Shown here one piece after another: positions 28,955 through 35,872 of a stretch of DNA of 35,872 nucleotides. Made by a program: the position numbers and the translations under genes. How positions within the stretch are numbered: the stretch's first letter is position 1; every line of letters starts with the position of its first letter. Origin of the DNA: Holophagaceae bacterium UBA692 (GTDB lineage Bacteria; Acidobacteriota; Holophagae; Holophagales; Holophagaceae); the NCBI GenBank assembly GCA_002297665.1, contig DBMS01000148.1, forward strand, positions 1-35,872. Direction: 5' to 3'. The notes below the pieces were generated by a model. That model had not been told where the DNA came from and made no database searches. It saw nothing but the letters and a program-made list of their open reading frames with translations.

Positions 28955-31900
28955 CTATTTGGTCGTATTCGTGCCCACGGTGGCGGAACCGTCGGCGTTG
29001 CGGATGGCGGTTCCGGTGTTGCCGAGAACGGTGTTGCCGTTGACGACGGTCCCCGTGCAGTAGGAAAGGTAGATGCCGTCGCCCTGGTTCCCGGTGACGG
29101 TGTTGCCCGTGATCACGAAATCCATGGCGTAGTAGTCGATCCAGATGCCGTCGCCCTTGTTGTTCCGGATCGTGTTGTTCGTGAAGGAGATGCGCTCGGA
29201 CTCGTCCCAGGCGATGCCGCCCAGGTGGTAGTTGCTGCCGCCGTTGTCGGTGATGGTGCAGCCGGTGACGACGCAATCCGTGCAGAAGGCGGTGCCGTTG
29301 CCGGTGGGGCCGTTCTTCGTGGACCCGCCGCCGGCGATGCCGCCCCCGGCGTTGCCGAAGATGTTGCAGCCGATGACCTGCACGTTCTTGACGGTGGAAC
29401 CCGAGTTGGGCTCGAAATCCAGGCCGCAGGCCGGATCGTTGCCGTTGGTGTTGCTGAAGGTGCTGTACTGGATGACGACGCCGTTGCAGTAGACCAGCGA
29501 ACAGCCCTGGCGGCGGTTGTTGTCCGCGGTGCAGTCGGAGATCACCACGCCGGACACGTTGCTGTAGATGTAGAAGCCGTCGTTGCAGTTGTTCTTGGAG
29601 GTGACTCCCAGGAGGGTGATTCCGCTGGCGGTGCCGATGGACACGCCGTTGCCGACCTCCATGTCCGAGCCGACGCCGTTGATGTAGGTGGGAAGGTTCC
29701 GGGCCACCCGGTCGCCGATGAGCGTGCCGCCCACCAGGGCGATGTTGCTCTCCCGCATCCCCACCAGGGCATAGCCGCTCCCGATGGTCATGGTCTTGCA
29801 CTGGAGGACCGCGCCCGGATCCAGCAGCAGCGTGTTGCCGGAATTGAGGTAGAGGCCGAACTGGCTGGAGGAGGCGACGGGATTGATGAGGTAGGTGCCG
29901 GCGGGGACGTAGCAGATGCCCGAGCCCGTGGCGGCCAGGGCCCGGTTGATGGCGGCGGTGTCGTCGGTGGTGCCGTCGCCGGCGGCGCCGTACTGGGTCC
30001 TGGCGTTGACGGTGGTGTTGCTGGCCACCGTCAGGATGCGCACGCTGGCGCTGACCGAGGGCGTCGAGACGGAAGTGGCCGTGATCCTGCGGATCGCCTT
30101 GGCGGACGCGGCAGGGCAGGTGTAGACACCGGCGGAGCTGATGGTCCCGACGGTGGAATTGCCGCCGGCGATCCCGTCCACGCTCCAGGTCACGGAATCG
30201 GTGGTGGAGCCGGTGATGGCCGCGGAAAAGGTCAGCTGGCCGCCGCTGCCGATGGCGGTGGGCGTGCCGGGGGTGAGTTCGATGGCCGTGGTGGCGCCGG
30301 GGGCCGCCACCGTGACCACGGTGGAGGAGGACTTCGTCGGGTCGGCGACGCTGGTGGCCTTCACCGTGTGGGTGCCCGCGGAGGCTGGGGCCGCGTAGGT
30401 GACGGTGGCCCCGGTCCCGGAGAGGGTGCCGACCGTGGCGTTGCCGCCGGCGATGGCGTCCACCGTCCAGGTGACCCCGGTTTCGCTCGCCCCGGTCACC
30501 GTGGCCGTGAAGGAGAGGCTGCCGGAGGTGGCGACGCTGGCCGTGGCCGCGGGGCTCAGGACCAGGACCACCGCCGGGGCGGTCACCGTTACGGTGGCCG
30601 AAGCGTTGCGGGTGGTGTCCTCCACGCTCTGGGCCAGGATGGTGTGGGTTCCGGCGGCCAGGGGCGCGGTGTAGGTGACGGTCGTGCCGGTGCCCGAGAG
30701 GGTGCCGGTGGTGGCGTTCCCGCCGGGCACGTTGTCCACGTTCCAGGTGACTCCGGCGGTGGATCCGGTGACCGTGGCGGTGAAGGTCTTGGTGGCGCCG
30801 CCCGTCATGGAGGTGGCGCCCGGGCTGAGGGCGACCGTCACGCCGGCGGTGACCGTGACGGTGGAGGAGGCCGACCGGGTGGTGTCGGCGGTGCTCCTGG
30901 CCGAAACGACGTGGGTGCCCGCCGCTGCGGGCGCCGTGTAGGTGGCCGTGGTCCCCGTGCCGGAGATGACGCCCACGGTGGCGTTGCCGCCCGCGATGTC
31001 ATCCACCGCCCAGGTGACGCCAGTCGCCGTGGTGCCGGTGACGGTGGCGGTGAAGGTCTTCGTGGTGCCGCCCGTCATGGAGGTGGCGCCCGGGCTGAGG
31101 GCGACCGTCACGCCGGCGGTGACCGTGACGGTGGAGGAGGCCGACTTGGCGGTGTCGGCGGCGCTCCTGGCCGAGACGACGTGGGTGCCCGCGGCGGCGG
31201 GCGCCGTGTAGGTGACCGTGGCCCCGGTGCCGGAGATGACGCCCACGGTTGCGTTGCCGCCCGCGATGTCGTCCACCGTCCAGGTGACGCCGGTGGAGGT
31301 GGTGCCGGTGACCGTCGCCGTGAAGGAGAGGGCCGCGCCGGTGGCGAGGGAGCTGCTTCCGGGCGTCAGGGTCACGGCGACGCCGGACTGCACCGTGACG
31401 GTTCCGGATGCGGAACGGGTGGGGTCGGCGACGCTGGTCGCGACGATGGTGTGGGTGCCCGCGGCCGCGGGGGCCGTGTAGGTGCGGGTGTTGCCGGTGC
31501 CGGTGAGGGTGCCCACGGAGGTGCTGCCGTTGGCGATGTTGTCCACGGTCCAGGTGACGGCCGTATTGGAGGTTCCGGTGACGGTGGCGGTCACGGAGGC
31601 CGTGGCGCCCGTGCTCAGGCTGCCTCCGGACGGGCTCAGGCTCACCTGGACCGGCGCCAGCACCGTCATCACCGCCGAGGCGGACCGGGTGGCGTCGGCC
31701 GCGCTGGTGGCGGAGACGGTGTGGGATCCCGCCGCGGCGGGGGCGGTGTAGGTGACGAGGTTCCCGGTGCCGGTGATCGTGCCGACGGTCGCATTCCCGG
31801 AGGGGACGCCGTCGACGTACCAGGCCACCCCCGTCGTGCCGGTGCCGGTGACCGTCGCGGTGATGGAGGCCGTGCCGCCCGGCGAGAGGCTCGCCGAGGC

Positions 31901-32860
31901 GGGGGTGAGGACCACCTGGACCGGAGGCGCCACGGTGATTGCGGCCGCCCCCGAACTGGCGGGAGCCTCCGCGCTGGTGGCCCTGACGGTGTGGGTTCCG
32001 GCGGTGCCGGGGGCGGTGTAGACGACGGTGCTGCCGCTGCCGGTGAGGGTCCCGGTGGAGGCGTTGCCGCCCGCGATGCCGTCCACGTCCCAGGTGACCG
32101 CGGGATTCGAGGCCCCGGTGACGGTGGCCGTCAGGGAGAGGGTGCCCCCGTTCTGGACCGAGGCGCTGGCCGGGCTCACCCCCACGACCACCGCGCCCGG
32201 GGCTAGAACGGTCAGGACGGCCCTTTCGAAGACCTGGGGGTTCACGGAACTGGTGGCCTGGATGGTGTGGCTCCCCGGGGAGGCGGGCGCTGTGTAGGTC
32301 ACGGTGGAACCGGACCCGGTGATGGTTCCCGTGGAGGCATTGCCGCCCGCGATGCCGTCCACCGACCACGCGACGCTCGTATGCCGGGTTCCCGTCACGG
32401 AGGCCGTGAGGGCCAGGGTCCCTGAAGGGGCCAGGCTGCCGGAGGCCGGATCCAGGGCCACCTCCATGGCGGGTGCGAAGACCCGCACGGGCGCGGTGGC
32501 CACGCGCTTTGCGTCCGCCGTGCTGACGGCGGTGATCGTGTGGAGGCCGGGGAGCGTCGGGGCGACGTAGGTGCCGGCCGTGCCGGTGCCGGAAATGGTG
32601 CCGACGGTCTCGTTGCCTCCCGGGATGTTGTCCACGGACCAGATCATCCCCGTGTCCGAGGCCGCATGGTTGGACACCGTGGCCGTGACGATGTCGTTGC
32701 CGTTGGTGTCCACGTAATCGAGGTTGAGGGTCAGGGGCGCGGCGCTCGCCGGCGTCAGGCCCGGGTTCGGGGAACCCGCCCCTCCGCAAGCGATGAAGGA
32801 GCAGACGGTTCCGATGACGAGAAGACCCAGGAGACGTAATTGGATGCCAATACCGTTCAT
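28955..32860 (-). CDS. Large lipoprotein: ten Ig-like repeats plus C-terminal beta-helix
   Basis: 1301-aa predicted lipoprotein. The signal sequence ends in SFIAC (Cys25, a slightly atypical lipobox). Ten tandem ~90-residue Ig-like repeats follow (about residues 40-945), each built on VTWxVDxIAGGNATVGTISG..VTYTAP..AGTHTV.A.S, with no conserved Cys. The last ~355 residues form a right-handed beta-helix that starts TQYGAAGDGTTDDTAAINRA and contains coils such as NNRRQGCSL, GNAGGGIAGG and GNQGDGIYLSY. The start at 32860 is chosen because GGAGGAGCCC precedes ATG and the signal peptide follows; the extension to 33076 is AT-rich intergenic sequence. The repeats probably act as a stalk that presents the carbohydrate-active or -binding beta-helix away from the outer membrane. 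A pectate-lyase-type activity is possible but unproven. Confidence 0.88.
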   Translation of the reverse strand: MNGIGIQLRLLGLLVIGTVCSFIACGGAGSPNPGLTPASAAPLTLNLDYVDTNGNDIVTATVSNHAASDTGMIWSVDNIPGGNETVGTISGTGTAGTYVAPTLPGLHTITAVSTADAKRVATAPVRVFAPAMEVALDPASGSLAPSGTLALTASVTGTRHTSVAWSVDGIAGGNASTGTITGSGSTVTYTAPASPGSHTIQATSSVNPQVFERAVLTVLAPGAVVVGVSPASASVQNGGTLSLTATVTGASNPAVTWDVDGIAGGNASTGTLTGSGSTVVYTAPGTAGTHTVRATSAEAPASSGAAAITVAPPVQVVLTPASASLSPGGTASITATVTGTGTTGVAWYVDGVPSGNATVGTITGTGNLVTYTAPAAAGSHTVSATSAADATRSASAVMTVLAPVQVSLSPSGGSLSTGATASVTATVTGTSNTAVTWTVDNIANGSTSVGTLTGTGNTRTYTAPAAAGTHTIVATSVADPTRSASGTVTVQSGVAVTLTPGSSSLATGAALSFTATVTGTTSTGVTWTVDDIAGGNATVGVISGTGATVTYTAPAAAGTHVVSARSAADTAKSASSTVTVTAGVTVALSPGATSMTGGTTKTFTATVTGTTATGVTWAVDDIAGGNATVGVISGTGTTATYTAPAAAGTHVVSARSTADTTRSASSTVTVTAGVTVALSPGATSMTGGATKTFTATVTGSTAGVTWNVDNVPGGNATTGTLSGTGTTVTYTAPLAAGTHTILAQSVEDTTRNASATVTVTAPAVVLVLSPAATASVATSGSLSFTATVTGASETGVTWTVDAIAGGNATVGTLSGTGATVTYAAPASAGTHTVKATSVADPTKSSSTVVTVAAPGATTAIELTPGTPTAIGSGGQLTFSAAITGSTTDSVTWSVDGIAGGNSTVGTISSAGVYTCPAASAKAIRRITATSVSTPSVSASVRILTVASNTTVNARTQYGAAGDGTTDDTAAINRALAATGSGICYVPAGTYLINPVASSSQFGLYLNSGNTLLLDPGAVLQCKTMTIGSGYALVGMRESNIALVGGTLIGDRVARNLPTYINGVGSDMEVGNGVSIGTASGITLLGVTSKNNCNDGFYIYSNVSGVVISDCTADNNRRQGCSLVYCNGVVIQYSTFSNTNGNDPACGLDFEPNSGSTVKNVQVIGCNIFGNAGGGIAGGGSTKNGPTGNGTAFCTDCVVTGCTITDNGGSNYHLGGIAWDESERISFTNNTIRNNKGDGIWIDYYAMDFVITGNTVTGNQGDGIYLSYCTGTVVNGNTVLGNTGTAIRNADGSATVGTNTTK
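30020..32780 (-). repeat. Tandem ~270-bp DNA repeats encoding the Ig-like stalk
   Basis: Ten head-to-tail units of about 267-276 bases. Several are very similar at the DNA level: a stretch of roughly 79 bases near 30797-30875 recurs, as far as I can read, without change exactly 270 bases on (31067-31145). The outermost units (near 30020-30300 and near 32300-32780) are more divergent, while the central ones are most alike, a pattern expected from repeated unequal exchange or gene conversion. Confidence 0.8.
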
Positions 32861-33115
32861 GGGCTCCTCCGCCCTCACGCCCGTTCTATCGGGTCCTTTT
32901 TGGCTGCCCATTAGACATGAGATCGAAGGAATTTTATATTCATTACAGAAAATCAGGGCGTAAAAAGGAAAAAGGAGCGGTTTCCCTTCGGATTCCGGAT
33001 TATTAAATAAATTAAATATATTTTTCGCCGTTGTCCAGGCCGGCGGCATTCCAAGGATTCCTCCCCGCGGCCGCATCCACTACACTGGGCGGGCCCAACC
33101 GGAAAGGTGCACCCG
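32861..33115. promoter_or_regulatory. AT-rich divergent promoter region
   Basis: 255 bases between the divergent lipoprotein and acyltransferase genes. The section 32910-33030 is strikingly AT-rich for this genome (for example TTATTAAATAAATTAAATAT near 33000). On the minus strand a TATAAA (32938-32933) is a possible -10 box for the lipoprotein operon. On the plus strand TACACT (33080-33085) could serve the acyltransferase, but no good -35 is seen for either. No reading frame of note is present. Confidence 0.4.
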
Positions 33116-33619
33116 ATGCTCGGATCCCTGATCTACAAATGGCGACTCCGGGGCTACCTGAAGCAGGGTCTTCAGGTGGCTCCCGACTGCCGCATGGTGA
33201 GCATTCCGGATTTCGGCTCCGAGCCTTACCTGATCAGCATCGGCCGGCACGTGACGCTGGCGAGTAATGTCACTTTCATTACACATGATGGCGGCACGTG
33301 GGTGATCCGGGACCGGGAGCGGTTCCGGGAAGTCATCCGGTACGGGCGCATCACCATTCACGACAACTGCTTCATCGGGAAGGGAGCCTACCTCATGCCC
33401 GGCGTCAGCGTCGGGCCCAACGCGGTGGTGGCCAGCGGCTCGATCGTGACCAAGGACGTGCCTCCCAACAGCGTGGCGGCCGGGGTTCCGGCCCGGGTCA
33501 TCCGGGACATCGATTCCTACGCGGAAAACCTTCTGGCCGCCAATCCGCCCTATGACCGGGAGGCCTACCGCAGGGACAAGGTCCGGGAACTCCTGAGGCT
33601 GTTCCCACGTCCCTGGTGA
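33116..33619 (+). CDS. Hexapeptide-repeat acyltransferase (first copy)
   Basis: 167-aa left-handed beta-helix acyltransferase of the xenobiotic/serine acetyltransferase-like group. Typical sequence: GSEPYLISIGRHVTLASNV (34-52), catalytic-type THDGG (His57), then the hexapeptide coil ITIHDNCFIGKGAYLMPGVS and GPNAVVASGSIVTKDVPPNS, ending with the AAGVPARVI loop. Such enzymes acetylate sugars or nucleotide sugars in capsule, O-antigen and exopolysaccharide synthesis; the substrate here is unknown. ATG at 33116 is preferred because GGAAAGG lies 8 bases before it; GTG at 33107 would add three residues. It is divergent from the beta-helix/Ig operon and followed by a paralogue. Confidence 0.88.
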   Translation: MLGSLIYKWRLRGYLKQGLQVAPDCRMVSIPDFGSEPYLISIGRHVTLASNVTFITHDGGTWVIRDRERFREVIRYGRITIHDNCFIGKGAYLMPGVSVGPNAVVASGSIVTKDVPPNSVAAGVPARVIRDIDSYAENLLAANPPYDREAYRRDKVRELLRLFPRPW

Positions 33620-33650
33620 CCTCCTTTCCCTTCCAGGACCGTGGTTGCGG

Positions 33651-33679
33651 TTGAAAAAAATAGCCTTGATCGGTTGAAT
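33651..33679 (+). promoter_or_regulatory. Promoter candidate for the second acyltransferase
   Basis: TTGAAA (33651-33656, five of six matches to TTGACA), a 17-base spacer and TTGAAT (33674-33679, four of six matches to TATAAT). It lies in the 99-base gap between the two acyltransferase genes and would leave a leader of about 35 bases. It suggests the second copy can be expressed on its own. Confidence 0.4.
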
Positions 33680-33718
33680 GCTTCGAGTGCATGATCCTTA
33701 GGGCAACCACAGGTGTCA

Positions 33719-34306
33719 ATGATGGGCATTATCAGGGAGCTCAAGAATTTATATAAAAAGATAAGGATTTGGCAGGTTCGAAGGGCCGGCCTTGTCCTGG
33801 GCGAAGGCTGCCGGTTCGCTCGCTTTCCCTCCTTCGGCACCGAACCCTACCTGATCACCCTCGGGAATCATGTGGCCATCGCCTCGGATGTGGTCTTCAT
33901 CACCCACGACGGAGGGACCTTCGCCTTCCGCCACCAGGAACGGTACCGCAAGGTCATCAAGTACGGCCGGATCAACATCCTGGACAACTGCGTCATCGGG
34001 GAGCGGGCCATCCTCCTGCCGGGGGTCACCATCGGCCCCAATTCGGTGGTCGCCGCGGGCGCCGTGGTGTCGCGCAACGTCCCCCCCAACGTCCTGGCGG
34101 CGGGGAACCCGGCCAAGCCGGTGATGACCATGCTCCAGTACGCGGAATGGTCGCTGGCTTCCACGCCGGATTACGACGAGGCCGCCTACCACCGGGACAA
34201 GAAGACCTTCCTGATGAACATGCGTATGCGGGGTTCGTCCATGAAGCCCCGGGGACCCCAGGCTGCGGACCCGGGCCGGGTCGAAGGCGTCGACTCCGAG
34301 CCCTGA
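33719..34306 (+). CDS. Hexapeptide-repeat acyltransferase (second copy)
   Basis: 195-aa paralogue of the preceding gene. Shared landmarks are FGTEPYLITLGNHVAIASDV (39-58), THDGG with His63, the coil INILDNCVIGERAILLPGVT and GPNSVVAAGAVVSRNVPPNV, and AAGNPAKPV. The N-terminal 25 residues (MMGIIRELKNLYKKIRIWQV) are more basic and the C-terminus has a ~30-residue extension that may be disordered. The 5' end is AT-rich compared with the rest. ATG at 33719 or 33722 both fit an AGG just upstream; GTG at 33713 would be a third choice. It is likely a sugar O- or N-acetyltransferase acting in the cytoplasm. Confidence 0.87.
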   Translation: MMGIIRELKNLYKKIRIWQVRRAGLVLGEGCRFARFPSFGTEPYLITLGNHVAIASDVVFITHDGGTFAFRHQERYRKVIKYGRINILDNCVIGERAILLPGVTIGPNSVVAAGAVVSRNVPPNVLAAGNPAKPVMTMLQYAEWSLASTPDYDEAAYHRDKKTFLMNMRMRGSSMKPRGPQAADPGRVEGVDSEP

Positions 34307-34527
34307 AGCTAAGATCCATAAATATAATTTTTATGTTTTGACGATCCGGCCCATTCGGATGCTGGCGGCGTGCCGCAAAAAAATCTTTTAATTGGGTTAT
34401 TGAATGGATTGTAGAAAACATGCATCCTAGGGTGTCCCTCAGGCTTTCTGAATCCGGCTTGTAATGCACCACACCTGAAAAGGCCTCCCATGGGCCTTCG
34501 CGGTGGTTTGACCTTCAAGGAGCAACA
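34307..34527. other. Intergenic region before the second Ig-repeat gene
   Basis: 221 bases without a visible gene. It holds an AT-rich inverted repeat CATAAA-TATAATT-TTTATG (34317-34335) followed by TTTT, a possible weak terminator of the acyltransferase gene. It also has a GCGGC/GCCGC hairpin flanked by an A-run (near 34366-34386) and AAGGCC-TCCCATG-GGCCTT near 34480. TGTAAT at 34460-34465 may be a -10 box for the next gene, without a clear -35. The spacing leaves room for a structured leader, but I recognise no riboswitch class. Confidence 0.35.
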
Positions 34528-35872
34528 ATGGGCGCCGCCATCCTCGACCGACCCCCCCAAAAGGGCATCTTGCGAACGGTTCTAGCCGGCCTCGCAGCCT
34601 CCGTGGCTCTTGTCTTCATGGCCGCCTGCAGCGGCGGCGGAGGGGGAGGCAATCCCACGCCGCCACCCGCTCCCACCGTGCCGGTGGTGACGGCCCCGGC
34701 CAATGTCACCGCCGGTGCCACCGGCCTGGCCGCTTCCACCACCGCCCAGGCGAACTGCACCTTCGCCTGGACCATCACCAACGGCACCATCACCGCCGGC
34801 GCGGCCACCACCGCCGTCACCTTCACGGCCGGCGCCACCGGCACCGTGCAGCTGTCCTGCGTTGCCACCAATTCGGCCGGCGTCTCCAGCGCCGCGGGCA
34901 CCAAGTCCTGCACCATCGTCGCCGCGCCCGTCCTCCCGGTCATCACCGCGCCCGCCAACGTCGCCCCCGGCGCCACGGGCCTTACGGCCTCGGTTCCCGC
35001 CCAGGCCGGCTGCACCTATGCCTGGACGATCACCAACGGCGAGATCACCGCCGGCGCGGGGACCGCCAGCGTCACCTACACCGCCGGCACCACCGGCACC
35101 ACGGACCTCGGCTGCGTGGTCACCAACGCCGCGGGCACCTCCAGCGCCAAGGGCAGCGCCTCGTCCACCATCGTGACCATGACGCTCGTCCAGCCCGTCA
35201 TCACCGCCCCGGCCGCCGCCACCGCCGGCGCCGCGGGCCTCACGGCCTCGGTGCCCGCCCAGGCCGGCGCCACGTTCGCCTGGACCATCACCGGCGGCAC
35301 CATCACCGCCGGAGCGGCCACCACCAGCGTCACCTTCACCGCCGGCGCCGCCGGCTCCGTCCAGCTCGCCTGCGTCGCGACCAACGGCGTCGGCGCGTCC
35401 ACCACCCCCGGAACGGCCACCGTCACCATCTTCGCCGCGCCCACAACGCCCGTCATCACCGTCGCCTCCAAGGTCACGGCCGGAGCCACGGGCCTGACCG
35501 CTTCCGTCGCCACCCAGGCCGGCAGCACCTACGCCTGGACCCTCACCGGAGGCACGGTCACCGCCGGCGCAGGCACCAACGCCATCACCTTCACCGCCGG
35601 CGCCAGCGGCACCGTCGGGCTGAGCTGCGTCGTCACCAACGGCGCGGGCACCGCCAGCACCCCGGGCACCGCCACCAGCACCATCTTCGCGGCGCCCACC
35701 ACGCCCGTCATCACCGTGGCCGCCAACGTCACGGCCGGCACCGCGGGCCTCACCGCCTCCGTGCCCGCCCAGGCCGGCAGCACCTACGCCTGGACCCTCA
35801 CCGGCGGAACCATCACCGCCGGCGCGGCCACCAACGCCATCACCTTCACGGCCGGCGCCAGCGGCACCGTCG
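34528..35872 (+). CDS. Ig-like repeat lipoprotein, 3' end beyond window
   Basis: Partial gene, open from ATG 34528 to the window edge (448 codons, no stop), found by direct translation. AAGGAG precedes the ATG. The signal peptide ends in the lipobox MAAC (Cys34), followed by SGGGGGG and a Pro-rich linker. From 34681 onward there are tandem 85-residue units (starts 34681, 34936, 35194, 35449, 35704) built on PVITAPANVTAGATGLTAS, then CTYAWTITNGTITAGA, then VTFTAGATGTVQLSCV.TN. Units 1 and 2 carry a Cys pair that could bridge the Ig sandwich; units 3 to 5 lose the first Cys, and units 3 and 4 keep the second (unit 5 is cut before it). It is a surface-anchored stalk or adhesin; the functional C-terminal domain, if any, is not in view. 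Confidence 0.9.
   Translation, partial: MGAAILDRPPQKGILRTVLAGLAASVALVFMAACSGGGGGGNPTPPPAPTVPVVTAPANVTAGATGLAASTTAQANCTFAWTITNGTITAGAATTAVTFTAGATGTVQLSCVATNSAGVSSAAGTKSCTIVAAPVLPVITAPANVAPGATGLTASVPAQAGCTYAWTITNGEITAGAGTASVTYTAGTTGTTDLGCVVTNAAGTSSAKGSASSTIVTMTLVQPVITAPAAATAGAAGLTASVPAQAGATFAWTITGGTITAGAATTSVTFTAGAAGSVQLACVATNGVGASTTPGTATVTIFAAPTTPVITVASKVTAGATGLTASVATQAGSTYAWTLTGGTVTAGAGTNAITFTAGASGTVGLSCVVTNGAGTASTPGTATSTIFAAPTTPVITVAANVTAGTAGLTASVPAQAGSTYAWTLTGGTITAGAATNAITFTAGASGTV
34681..35872 (+). repeat. Tandem 255-bp repeats in the second Ig-repeat gene
   Basis: Five consecutive units start at 34681, 34936, 35194, 35449 and 35704. The spacing is 255, 258, 255 and 255 bases; the last unit is cut by the window. 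Units 4 and 5 are the most alike at the DNA level (for example around GGCAGCACCTACGCCTGGAC in both). Codon choice is strongly GCC/ACC/GGC. The repeat is unrelated in length and pattern to the ~270-bp repeat of the opposite-strand lipoprotein. Confidence 0.85.

Noticed and set aside
27770..32206. A 1478-codon open frame on the plus strand opposite the Ig/beta-helix genes.
   Set aside because: It is antisense to repeats of very GC-rich codons, is low-complexity (Gly, Val, Asp, Ala, His) and has no domain, whereas the minus-strand frame has a signal peptide, ribosome site and clear folds.
30020..32780. Regularly spaced repeats as a possible CRISPR array.
   Set aside because: The units are ~270 bases long, in frame and protein-coding; there are no short repeats with unique spacers and no cas genes.

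Overview
The window is one continuous piece of GC-rich bacterial chromosome with dense, short-spaced genes, frequent GTG/TTG starts and stop/start overlaps. There is no phage, transposase, CRISPR array, tRNA or rRNA. The gene content fits an Acidobacteriota genome, perhaps class Holophagae: a FeoAB system, c-di-GMP receptor domains, a very large propeller hybrid kinase, and Ig-like repeats with the WSVDGIAGGN..VGTI pattern that I associate with Acidobacteriota. The assignment is an inference; there is no rRNA to test it.

Layout. 0-2.3 kb (minus): a small charged hypothetical protein, a 15-bp inverted-repeat element, a tartrate/D-malate dehydrogenase and an OsmC-like protein. 2.5-6.9 kb (minus): a four-gene MacA/MacB-type efflux operon (adaptor, ATPase, two permeases). 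7.1-9.9 kb (minus): acetate kinase, a TIGR02757 protein with an endonuclease-III-like Cys cluster, and a histidine-kinase-like HDxxN protein. 9.95-10.8 kb (plus): an MshEN (putative c-di-GMP-binding) protein. 10.8-13.4 kb (minus): feoA-feoB plus a 59-aa Cys-rich FeoB-associated membrane protein. 13.5-19.65 kb (plus): a tightly coupled run of pgsA, an AI-2E-family permease, a 1295-aa hybrid histidine kinase and a response regulator with a four-Cys tail. 19.6-22.2 kb (minus): an asparagine-synthetase-like protein without the amidotransferase cysteine, and a GNAT acetyltransferase. 22.4-27.4 kb: ndk (minus, with a clear intrinsic terminator), secA, rapZ and a PilZ membrane protein.

The accessory part is 27.4-35.9 kb. 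A 427-bp convergent intergenic region holds an inverted, 10-bp-periodic repeat and a stable hairpin. It is followed (minus) by two paralogous right-handed beta-helix proteins. One is a short secreted form. The other is a 1301-aa predicted lipoprotein whose beta-helix sits on a stalk of ten ~90-aa Ig-like repeats. Divergent to them (plus) are two paralogous hexapeptide acyltransferases. The last gene is the start of a second Ig-repeat lipoprotein (85-residue units) that runs off the window. Together these look like a cell-surface adhesion or polysaccharide-modifying locus, and this is the best candidate here for an undescribed system.

Signalling is a recurring theme: MshEN, PilZ, the HDxxN protein, and the hybrid kinase with its response regulator.
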